From Natrinema sp. DC36 (lineage in GTDB: Archaea > Halobacteriota > Halobacteria > Halobacteriales > Natrialbaceae), in assembly GCF_020405225.1 (NCBI RefSeq), contig NZ_CP084477.1, forward strand, positions 1 through 57,942: a stretch of 57,942 bases of DNA, read 5' to 3'. Shown piece by piece: positions 1-7,341 of this stretch; the stretch's first letter is position 1; every line of letters begins with the position of its first letter. A model generated the notes under the pieces. That model did not search any database. It had not been told where the DNA came from and was given only the letters and a program-made list of their open reading frames with translations. A program made the position numbers and the translations under genes.

Positions 1-58
1 TTTCTTGGCCATCTTGTCTGACGTAGTTTCTTATCTTAGTAACGCATCGGAGACACTC

Positions 59-934
59 ATGCTCACGTACACGGTCTATTCCGAAGCCGGCGGCGTCGGG
101 AAATCGTCGCTGACGGCGTCGCTCGCAGCGGCGCACGCTCGAGGGGAGCTCAACGTGCTGGCCGTCCCGCTGGATCCACAGGACGGAGACCTCAGCCGAC
201 TGCTCGGCGTCGACGTCGATCGAGCCGAGAAAGACGCGGACAACCTCGTCCGGCACATGGTCAACGCGCCAAAAGGCCCGTTCGAGGACCTCATTCGAAC
301 TGCGGAAGGTGTCGATATCGTCCCAGAGCACAACATGCTCTCGGACCTCGCGAGCCATCTCGATCGCGAGCAGCAGAAAGCCGAGGACTTCGGCGATGCG
401 TACAACGTCCACGCCCAGCTGCAGCGCGTCCTCCAGGAGGCCGGCGTCGGCGATCACTACGACGTCGTGATCTGCGACCCGCCGGCGATGGAGAGTCCCC
501 ACCTCTACAACGCGATCTACGCGACGCGCAACCTCGTCATCCCAGTCGAGCCCTCTGCAAAGGGTGACGCATCAGTCACCGGCCTCGAGGAGCTCGCATC
601 GAACTTCGCCGACAAGATGAATATTGAGGTCGGTGTCCTCGCTGCGGTGCCGAACGGATTCAAGGGAACGAACGATCAGAAGGAGTTGATCGACGAGATC
701 TCGTTCCCGACGCCCGAGATCATCGGTGACCGAACGTCACTCATGGAGGGCTGTTGGAAACAGCAGTGCTCGGCGTTCACCTACGAGCGCGAGCATCGGG
801 ACTACCCGCGGGATCACGAGCTCGAGACACTCGCCCAGTTCGATCGTCTCGCCCGGTACCTCGAGGAGCAGCGAGGGATCGAAGCGCCGAACCCACCTGA
901 GCCTGGTACGCTCGATCACGAGGTGGACGCATGA
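59..934 (+). CDS. parA: ParA/MinD-family partition ATPase
   Basis: This 291-residue protein should be a cytoplasmic ATPase that segregates the viral genome or episome during lysogeny. The deviant Walker A motif GGVGKSS lies at residues 11-17 and is followed by the ParA-type sequence DPQDGD; a later VVICDPPA fits the Walker B strand. The ATG at 59 is chosen, with GGAG just upstream, because it puts the P-loop near the N-terminus as in the family; an in-frame TTG at 5 would add 18 unrelated residues. The stop overlaps the start of the next gene by 4 bases, implying co-translation with a partner. Family assignment is firm; a role in partition rather than another MinD-type positioning task is inferred. 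Confidence 0.9.
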   Translation: MLTYTVYSEAGGVGKSSLTASLAAAHARGELNVLAVPLDPQDGDLSRLLGVDVDRAEKDADNLVRHMVNAPKGPFEDLIRTAEGVDIVPEHNMLSDLASHLDREQQKAEDFGDAYNVHAQLQRVLQEAGVGDHYDVVICDPPAMESPHLYNAIYATRNLVIPVEPSAKGDASVTGLEELASNFADKMNIEVGVLAAVPNGFKGTNDQKELIDEISFPTPEIIGDRTSLMEGCWKQQCSAFTYEREHRDYPRDHELETLAQFDRLARYLEEQRGIEAPNPPEPGTLDHEVDA

Positions 935-1365
935 CGGGATTCAAGAGCGGGGCGAGCGGGGACGATCCGTTCAGTAGTGACGGTGACGATGACGAGGGGG
1001 ACGCTGAGCCCGTCGAGAGCGAGTCGTCGACGTCGACCGATGCGGCATCACGGCCTGATCCGAGCGACGATCGCGACCGGCGTCGCGACGATCGTGACGA
1101 GACGTCGTCGACGGCCCCGTCGAGCAGCGGACTCCCCTGGATCTACGAGCGCAATAGCATCACCGATGGCCGGGCCCAGACGGTCCAACTCCACCTTCAG
1201 CAGTCGACGCTCGACCAGCAACGCGAGGGGAAGACGGACGTCGAGGCCGTCCTCGGCGAGTCGATCAAGAAGGCCGATCTTCGAGAGGCCGCGCTGCTGG
1301 TCGGCCTCGAGCACGTCGACGAGGTCGCCGACCAGCTCCGTGAGTGGGGCTACGACTTCGAATGA
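931..1365 (+). CDS. ParA partner protein, possible ParB-like adaptor
   Basis: This 144-residue protein has an acidic, serine-rich disordered N-terminal half (residues 1-65) and a compact C-terminal domain starting at LPWIYERNS and ending in WGYDFE. That C-terminal domain clearly resembles the last 80 residues of the gene at 57112-57885: PWIYxR, QLHxQ, ExxLGExI, ADLREAxLL, VxDQLxxWGY. Its ATGA overlap with parA argues that it works with that ATPase, for example as DNA-binding adaptor or ATPase activator. No standard ParB HTH or CTPase motif is visible, so the partition role is inferred from context. Confidence 0.75.
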   Translation: MTGFKSGASGDDPFSSDGDDDEGDAEPVESESSTSTDAASRPDPSDDRDRRRDDRDETSSTAPSSSGLPWIYERNSITDGRAQTVQLHLQQSTLDQQREGKTDVEAVLGESIKKADLREAALLVGLEHVDEVADQLREWGYDFE

Positions 1366-1919
1366 TGACAGGCTCTATCCAGAGGCGGTCCCTGATCGCA
1401 TGCGGCGTGAGTGCGCTGTTCGCAGGTTGTCTCTCTGGTAGATCGAACAACAGGGAATCGGACCAGAAGTTCGAGACCACAGAGGAGATCGTCGACGAGG
1501 AACAACTGCTCGAAATTTCAATCATCGGTCAGTGGGAATCGTTCGATGACTTGCGATATCTGACCGAGGATGACGAGCTACGGACGCTCGAGCCATCGCG
1601 GGAAAGATGGATCCAGCCGTACGTCCTCATCGATCACATTGGAGAACTAACTCTCGAACAGTTGGAGAAACCAGCAACTGACGACGCCGAACTGGTCTCT
1701 ATCGAGTCCGGTGACCGGTTCGAGCCGACCGAGTGGCCCCATAATGGCGTTGAGTTCGCCGCGCTTCGAGAAGATCACCTTCAGCGACTACGCGGTCGGG
1801 GTGACTGGTACACCGGTGGTAAGACATCCATCGGACCGGTCTTCGATGCTCCTGAAGGTGATGTCGCGCTTGATGTCAGCGAGATCGTCGAGCAGGACGA
1901 TGTTCCGCTCCTCAAGTAG
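1362..1919 (+). CDS. Putative Tat-exported lipoprotein
   Basis: This 185-residue protein starts at an ATG that overlaps the preceding stop. Its N-terminus has a basic QRRS segment, a hydrophobic stretch and the lipobox-like LFAGC followed by SGR, which is the haloarchaeal pattern of a twin-arginine-type signal with a lipid-attached cysteine. The mature part is acidic and unlike any family I recognise. It is the last gene of the partition operon and is followed by a strong palindrome. A surface lipoprotein made during lysogeny could alter host recognition, but that is inference. Confidence 0.7.
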   Translation: MMTGSIQRRSLIACGVSALFAGCLSGRSNNRESDQKFETTEEIVDEEQLLEISIIGQWESFDDLRYLTEDDELRTLEPSRERWIQPYVLIDHIGELTLEQLEKPATDDAELVSIESGDRFEPTEWPHNGVEFAALREDHLQRLRGRGDWYTGGKTSIGPVFDAPEGDVALDVSEIVEQDDVPLLK

Positions 1920-1959
1920 ACGGGGGCCCAAGTTGATAGAGCGACATACGATATATACA

Positions 1960-1994
1960 CGGTGTAGAACACCCTTCTCGCGGGTGTAACACCG
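1960..1994. terminator. Bidirectional terminator-like palindrome
   Basis: Two 6-bp stems stack into one hairpin: CGGTGT at 1960-1965 pairs with ACACCG at 1989-1994, and ACACCC at 1969-1974 pairs with GGGTGT at 1982-1987, around a 7-base loop. It lies between the convergent ends of the lipoprotein gene (1919) and the HNH gene (2115). I see no gene in the remaining 120 bases to 2114. Confidence 0.5.
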
Positions 1995-2114
1995 CATTCT
2001 CGAGCCGAAACCCTGGGTTCGAGGCGTCGAAACCGGGCTCCTCGAGGCACCCAGACACAGCGCAGCGCCTATTCGGCGGATCTGGGCCTACAGTTCGGGA
2101 TCTGAATGATTGAG

Positions 2115-2783
2115 TTACTCTTCTTTGATCGCCGACGCGGCACTGTTATACCCCGCAGCTTCGAGAGCTATCGCCAGTTTCTCATCATCAGCTGCTTCGA
2201 TACGGAATCTTAGGGGCATTTCGTTCCAATGTTCATTTATATGGTCTCGCGGGGACTTAACTTCCAAATTCGAGAGTCTATTATCCCATGGAATGCCGTT
2301 CTTGTGATGGACGTGCGCCCCATCTAAAGCGTCATAGCCGTATTTGACAACGGCAAGTAATCGGTGCACACAGACAGTATAGTCCCTGACGCCCCAATTC
2401 TCGTATCCATCTTTTCGGGTGTAGAACCAGGCCGGCCTACTATCCGAATCATGGTGATCTCTAACAGCTTGCTTTTGCGTCTTTCGAATGTCGTAGTGGG
2501 CGAGATGACGTTGAACTTTTGAACGGTATGTGTCCAGTTTGTCACAGACCTCTTTGATTGTCAAACCATCCTCGAGGTATAGGCTTCGAAGCTCTGTTTC
2601 AGACCATTCTACTTGGCCAGGGCGCAGAATCCCCCACTTCCTCAGATCTGATTTGACCTTAGCCTCGTCGGTTTCAAACCGGTCTGCAATCTTATACCTG
2701 CTTAGACCACGATCAACGTACAGTTTCTTGAGCTGTTCTTTCGACAAACCGGATTTATAGTCCTGTAGCGTGTGATTCTCCAT
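2115..2783 (-). CDS. HNH endonuclease with tandem HTH modules
   Basis: This 222-residue free-standing endonuclease has two N-terminal helix-turn-helix units of the form LxxLYxxxGLSxxxIAxxF (about residues 15-45 and 65-95) and a C-terminal HNH nuclease: CVHRLLAVVKYGY, then HVHHKNG, WDNRLSNLEV and PRDH. HNH proteins with this layout behave as mobile homing-type nucleases. The ATG at 2783 lies directly after a structured leader (2784-2874). It is a paralogue of the HNH gene at 35620-36132, sharing the HTH unit and the VHRLLAV...NLEV core. It is convergent with the partition operon and isolated from the other minus-strand genes, consistent with independent insertion. Confidence 0.9.
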   Translation of the reverse strand: MENHTLQDYKSGLSKEQLKKLYVDRGLSRYKIADRFETDEAKVKSDLRKWGILRPGQVEWSETELRSLYLEDGLTIKEVCDKLDTYRSKVQRHLAHYDIRKTQKQAVRDHHDSDSRPAWFYTRKDGYENWGVRDYTVCVHRLLAVVKYGYDALDGAHVHHKNGIPWDNRLSNLEVKSPRDHINEHWNEMPLRFRIEAADDEKLAIALEAAGYNSAASAIKEE

Positions 2784-2874
2784 GCTGGTAACTCAGCACG
2801 AGTGCGTCGGGGCCCTACACCCCGGCGCGCTTTGGTTCTGACGCGCATACTCGTGCTGTGGATAGTAACGGTTG
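2784..2874 (-). promoter_or_regulatory. Structured RNA leader, copy 1
   Basis: In RNA order on the minus strand there is a CAACCG-N3-CTATC box, then a 10-bp closing stem (CAGCACGAGT at 2858-2849 with ACTCGTGCTG at 2803-2794). The stem encloses two adjoining hairpins: GCGCG/CGCGC (2846-2842 with 2829-2825) and CGGGG/CCCCG (2824-2820 with 2812-2808; loop contains GTAGG). The end of the closing stem, TGCTG, can instead pair with CAGCA, which overlaps the start codon at 2783. A TATA-like TTTGATATAAC at about 2934-2924 would start transcription just upstream of the element. Confidence 0.7.
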
Positions 2875-2981
2875 AGACGAACTTCAAGCTACCGAGGCGG
2901 TACTGCCATCTGAGAATACCATAGTTATATCAAATCGTGTGACCATGTTCTGCGGCCACTTGTGATTACACTTTAGATAGA

Positions 2982-3089
2982 ATGATCGCTGAATCATTTC
3001 AAGTTATTAGCATAGCTATTCAAATACTCCGATGGCGCGAGGAGCGCAAGCGTCGAAAAGAAGCAGAGAAACGGCATCCGCGGACCTGA
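2982..3089 (+). CDS. Possible 35-residue membrane microprotein
   Basis: This short frame starts at ATG and encodes an amphipathic or membrane segment (residues 6-17, VISIAIQILRW) followed by a strongly basic tail, KRRKEAEKR. It lies in the otherwise gene-poor stretch 2875-3424, downstream of the AT-rich TTATATCAAATC at 2924-2936, which could serve as a TATA box. No homologue is recognised. The composition resembles a single-span microprotein, but length and isolation keep confidence low. Confidence 0.35.
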   Translation: MIAESFQVISIAIQILRWREERKRRKEAEKRHPRT

Positions 3090-3122
3090 TCTTTATCACG
3101 GAAGTCGCGGCCAACGGCAGTG

Positions 3123-3218
3123 ATGCCTCTGGACGATCGTCGCGAAGACCTCCTGATCGCCGTCGCACTGAACTCGGTCAGTGCCCACTACGTAGTTGCT
3201 GATCTTGAGGGCAAGTAG
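3123..3218 (+). CDS. Possible 31-residue microprotein
   Basis: A short acidic frame (MPLDDRREDLLIAVALNS...) begins 33 bases after the preceding small frame and has haloarchaea-like codon use. There is no clear ribosome-binding site and no recognised family. From 3219 to 3424 I see only a TATA-like ATATAAAC near 3320 and no convincing gene. Confidence 0.25.
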   Translation: MPLDDRREDLLIAVALNSVSAHYVVADLEGK

Positions 3219-3424
3219 TTCTCTGGAAACGGTGGAGGGTCGCGGGTGTTAATCCACGCCCTTGGCAACCAACGTCTCTGCGTCCCGATTGGACGCAATC
3301 GTTAGTGGCTCGCTCCAACATATAAACCTCCGGACCCACTGCCATTCGCACCCCGTCCTAACTCGCTTGCCGGCCGAGGCCGTCGGCGCACTCGAGATCG
3401 GGGAATAGGACAAATCCTTCGACG

Positions 3425-6217
3425 TTAGACCCGGTCGCTCGTCGCGGCCAGCTGAGACTGGATCCGCCGGACGGTCTCGCTGACCTGCTGGCGGTTTCCG
3501 AGCCGTAGCTGCTGACCCTCCGGCGTAACGTCGTTCTCGTAGACCGCGAGCGCGTCGCCGGGAACAGCCTCGAGGTCGAGCGCCTCGAGCAACCCGTCGA
3601 TAGCGTCGCCCGGCGGGATCGAGACGTCGGCCTCCCAGCGCGGCACCGAGAGCTCGTCGACGAGCACCTTTGCCGCTCGCGTGCAGGCCCGCGGCGTCGT
3701 CGCGTTCGGGATCGTCTCCTCGAGATGGGTTCGGGTGTCGCCGTCGTAGTCGGAGTGCTCCCACTCGCCGATCACGTTGTGCTCGTAGTCGACCAACAGC
3801 GCCTCGCCATCGGCGATCGCGCCGGCCTCACGGATGTCCAACTCGCCAGCGCCCGGCCGGAGCTCGTAGTCGAGTCCCGTTCGATATCGCTCGCCAGTCT
3901 CGGCGCTGCGGACGCGCTCGGAGCCAGCGATCACGCGCCCCTCCTCGAGGGCGACCGGCGAGCCGTAGCTGGCCGTGACCGCCTCGTCGCTGACGGTCGA
4001 CCGGCCGCCCTCGACGGTCGCCTTGAGGTAGCGTCGGTTGTGCTTCGTCACGGAGTAGTCGACGACATCGGCGTCCCGATCGCTCGAGCGGGTGCCCGCT
4101 TGGGCCCACTCGAACGTCGTCTGGTCGCCGTCCTGGCGGGCCTCCCAGAGCGCGTCGACATTGTCGGCGATCTGCGTCGTCAGCACCTCCGAGAGGTCGC
4201 CCTTGAGGTTACGGCCGATCACCAGCGGCGTGTCGTTGAGCCACGCCGTCAGCGTGAGACTGTTGATCTGCGTCGGTTCGGTGCCGTATCGGGGGACTGC
4301 CCCCTCACCGTCGTCTCCATGCCGGGAGAAGCCGAGTCTGACCATAATCGAACCGCCGAGATCGGCGAACTCACCGGAGACGGTCGAACTGTTATCGGCG
4401 CGGAGCCAGTCGATGCCGTCGTTCGAGATCTCGATGAACTGCTCGCCGCCCGTGTCGTTGGCGTCAATCGCGAGCTCGCCACCGTAAACCGAGAGGACGG
4501 CCTGGTACTGATCGAGTCGCGTCTCGACGAGGTGTGGGTACGGCGCGGGGCCATCGATCCCGCCGCTGGCGTCAACGCTGTCGCCGAAGTCGTACTGGTA
4601 GCGGTCGTCGTGTACCGAGAGCAGGTCGACCCGCAGTTCGCCCTGGTCGCCGTATGTCGTCCCGGCCTCGAGGCGGAGTTCGTAGTTGCCGGCGGGGAGA
4701 TCGCCGGCGTCCCACTCACTTGCCGAACTGGAGGCGAAGATCGTCGCCCCGTCCTCGAAACTCTCGTGGGAGTACCACTGTAGGGAGAGGCTCGAGGAGT
4801 TGCTCCAGAGACTGACGCTGCCCACCGTCTGATCGGCATCGGTGTCCGTGATCGTTGCCGTCAGTGGCGGGACGTCGGAGTCCGATTCGGCCCGCAATGC
4901 AAATCGGAGGTTCTCCTCGGCGATCGTCGACTCGAGCGAGAACGTCCACCGGACGTAGTCGCCTTGGTCCTGGAGGCCGATCCCTGTCCCACTGGCGAAC
5001 GCCGAGTCATCGAAGACCGACGTTCCCGTGCCGCCGATCCCAGCCCACTGCTGGCCGCCAGTCCGCAGGAGGATGTTCGATCGCTGTGTGACAGGCGCGT
5101 CGGCGCTGTTGTCGATCCCCACGGGGATCTCAGAGAGGTCCGAGTGCTCGGTCACGTCTGTCCACTCCGACGCTGTCGCAGGGTCCTGGGCGACGGCCTC
5201 GCTCTCTTCGACGGGCGGCGCGTCGACGTTGACGACGTAGCCGGTCTCGTCCCCGACCAGATCCGCCGCGACCTCGTGGGCCGGCTCAGCGACGACGTCG
5301 CGGTCGACGGTCTGCTCGAGTTCCGTGCCGCCGGTGCCGACCAGTACCGTCCGGTCGGCCTGGATGTCGACGTCCTCGATCTCGTCGATCGGCTGGCGCT
5401 CGCCGTCCTTCCAGACTCGCATCGGGGCGTCCTCGAGGGCCTCGGAAAGCCATGTCTCGCTGCGCGGGACCGGGATCTGGGCCCGTGGAAGTGCCTTGAG
5501 CCGGGGCTCGAGTTGGGCATCGTCCAAGACCTGCGGCGTGAATGTCGTCCCTGACGGGTGATCGACCTCGACGTACCACCCTCGAGCGGGGACGGGGCTC
5601 CGCCCGATCTCGAGCGCCTCGGTGACGACCGGGTCGGAGACACTACTATCTGCATATTGCCACTGGGTGAGAGTCCTGACGCGATACTCGTACTCGCGGT
5701 CTGGGCCAACCGTGTCGTCGACGAAGTCGCTGTCGTCGGACGCAACAGTGCCGATCAGTTCGGCATCATCTGAAAAGTTCGTGCTGACACCGTAGTCCGT
5801 CCGCCGTCGGTAAACCTGATGGGAGCCGCGGAAGTCATTGTTGATTGTCCAGCCGGCAGTGAGCGAGACCTGGCCGACGTCCGTGAACTCGATGGCATCC
5901 GACGCGAGGAGTTTCGTCAGCTCCTCAGCGGCCATCCACTCTCCTGTCACGAATTGGGTCTGTGCCCGAACCCGAACCGAATACTGCTCACCCCCGAGGA
6001 TGTTCTGGGTGACATGCTCGAGTGTACCATCAAACGGTACCGTCGTCTCGAGTTCGTATGGTGGATGATCGCCACTCGGATCGTCGTCGCGGAGTTCGAG
6101 GCGGTACTCTCCGTTGTTCAGATCAGCGTTCCACGCTGCCGTAATCTCCTCTGCAACGCTTGCGTCCAGCGAAAGCGAGTCGATGTCCGGAACGTCGGTT
6201 GTGAACGTGGTTGGCAT
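3425..6217 (-). CDS. Tail fibre/tip protein with fibronectin type III domains
   Basis: This 930-residue protein is probably the most distal tail component. The first 200 residues hold two fibronectin-type-III-like repeats with typical endings (EYRLELRDDD, YEYRVRTLTQW). The centre (about 370-540) resembles a jelly-roll or carbohydrate-binding sandwich (WTFSLES, NYELRLEAGTTYG). The C-terminus is beta-rich, with RTGLDYELRPGAGELDI. It is the last gene of the late module, and its start overlaps the stop of the upstream fibronectin-type gene. Structural role is inferred from domains and position; receptor specificity cannot be read from the sequence. Confidence 0.75.
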   Translation of the reverse strand: MPTTFTTDVPDIDSLSLDASVAEEITAAWNADLNNGEYRLELRDDDPSGDHPPYELETTVPFDGTLEHVTQNILGGEQYSVRVRAQTQFVTGEWMAAEELTKLLASDAIEFTDVGQVSLTAGWTINNDFRGSHQVYRRRTDYGVSTNFSDDAELIGTVASDDSDFVDDTVGPDREYEYRVRTLTQWQYADSSVSDPVVTEALEIGRSPVPARGWYVEVDHPSGTTFTPQVLDDAQLEPRLKALPRAQIPVPRSETWLSEALEDAPMRVWKDGERQPIDEIEDVDIQADRTVLVGTGGTELEQTVDRDVVAEPAHEVAADLVGDETGYVVNVDAPPVEESEAVAQDPATASEWTDVTEHSDLSEIPVGIDNSADAPVTQRSNILLRTGGQQWAGIGGTGTSVFDDSAFASGTGIGLQDQGDYVRWTFSLESTIAEENLRFALRAESDSDVPPLTATITDTDADQTVGSVSLWSNSSSLSLQWYSHESFEDGATIFASSSASEWDAGDLPAGNYELRLEAGTTYGDQGELRVDLLSVHDDRYQYDFGDSVDASGGIDGPAPYPHLVETRLDQYQAVLSVYGGELAIDANDTGGEQFIEISNDGIDWLRADNSSTVSGEFADLGGSIMVRLGFSRHGDDGEGAVPRYGTEPTQINSLTLTAWLNDTPLVIGRNLKGDLSEVLTTQIADNVDALWEARQDGDQTTFEWAQAGTRSSDRDADVVDYSVTKHNRRYLKATVEGGRSTVSDEAVTASYGSPVALEEGRVIAGSERVRSAETGERYRTGLDYELRPGAGELDIREAGAIADGEALLVDYEHNVIGEWEHSDYDGDTRTHLEETIPNATTPRACTRAAKVLVDELSVPRWEADVSIPPGDAIDGLLEALDLEAVPGDALAVYENDVTPEGQQLRLGNRQQVSETVRRIQSQLAATSDRV

Positions 6218-7341
6218 TAGTTATCCAACACCCCCGTATTCGCCGTATAGCCAGCCACTACGGAGTGATATCGTTCTCCGTTGAGGAGACTGGAGACGGT
6301 CGCTGTTGTGCTATTCGCTGCGACTGTCGAGGGCGATGTGGTGTACTGGGTCACGGCGTCGAGGTAGTGCTCAGCGCTGTTCGAGTGTCGCATTACCCGG
6401 CTATCGCCGGCGGTGAAGGATGCCCGGTCAATGAACGCTTCTCCGCTGATCGGTTGATGGAGACCAGCCGAATCGACGATCATGATGCTGAACCACTGGT
6501 TCGCGATGTCGATGTAAGCACCAACGCGGATCCACTCACCGAGCGGGAACGAATACCCCGTTGAGTTCCACGAGCCATCGTAGTACATTAGCTCACCGTT
6601 CCGCTGTGAGACGTGTGGGCCACCCCAGCCGTTCCCCGGATCGTAGTATGAAACGATGTGCTGGTTAACGCTGGTATCCATACTCCCGGACAGGTAGACG
6701 TACTCGTTGACGGCCATCTGACCGGATGGGATTGTAATGGAGGGTGAGTTGAGCGGTGTCCCGCCTGAACCGTCAGCGTAAGCTGCCTCGGCTCCCTCGA
6801 ATGCTTGGGTTGTCGAGCGCACCCACGCTCCACTTGTCCAGTTGCCGAAACCCCCCTCAAACGACTGTTGCGATCGCGAGAGGAAAGCGCGGTAGCCGTC
6901 CTCGTTGTTGGCGTTGTCGGTCCACGAGAGGTCGACTGAATCGGTGGTGACAGCGTCGACAGTGATACCTGTCGGGGCTGGGAGTGGCAACCGGCCCGAA
7001 CTGACACTCGCTGAAGGGTCAGACGATCCGATCGAATTGTTTGCGATCACTCGGTAATCGTACCGCTCATCATCGAGTTTCGACTGTTCGTCGTCGGTGA
7101 ACGTCGAAGTCGGGTAGCTGACCGTCCCTACCTCACTCCAGTTGCCGTCTCCGGATGGGGAGCGTTCGACGATCGCGGAGTCGGCGTTGCTCGTAAACTC
7201 CCACTCAACGGTGATCGTCCGAATGCCGTCAACGGTCACCGAGACGTTTGTCGGAGCAGTTGGTTGCGATGCCCCCCACGTTGCAGACTGTGAGCCTCCC
7301 CATGTTGCGGGCTGTGAACCGCCCCAGGTGAAACTGCTCAT
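6217..7341 (-). CDS. Fibronectin type III tail adhesin
   Basis: This 374-residue protein opens with a threefold (T/S)WGGSQ-type repeat (residues 5-25). It continues with two fibronectin type III domains (APTNVSVTVDG...YDYRVIANNS and APTGITVDAV...GYRAFLSRS) and a sandwich domain rich in aromatic residues (YYDPGNGWGGPH). It overlaps both neighbours by a few bases, so it is co-translated with the two other adhesins. It probably forms part of the tail tip or side fibre. The WGGSQ repeat could be a trimerisation or capping element, but that is a guess. Confidence 0.7.
   Translation of the reverse strand: MSSFTWGGSQPATWGGSQSATWGASQPTAPTNVSVTVDGIRTITVEWEFTSNADSAIVERSPSGDGNWSEVGTVSYPTSTFTDDEQSKLDDERYDYRVIANNSIGSSDPSASVSSGRLPLPAPTGITVDAVTTDSVDLSWTDNANNEDGYRAFLSRSQQSFEGGFGNWTSGAWVRSTTQAFEGAEAAYADGSGGTPLNSPSITIPSGQMAVNEYVYLSGSMDTSVNQHIVSYYDPGNGWGGPHVSQRNGELMYYDGSWNSTGYSFPLGEWIRVGAYIDIANQWFSIMIVDSAGLHQPISGEAFIDRASFTAGDSRVMRHSNSAEHYLDAVTQYTTSPSTVAANSTTATVSSLLNGERYHSVVAGYTANTGVLDN

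Noticed and set aside
3249-3764. Minus-strand frame overlapping the end of the tail fibre gene
   Set aside because: Out of frame with the fibre, arginine/glycine-rich over the overlap; considered as a frameshifted extension but no slippery site or domain continuity was seen.
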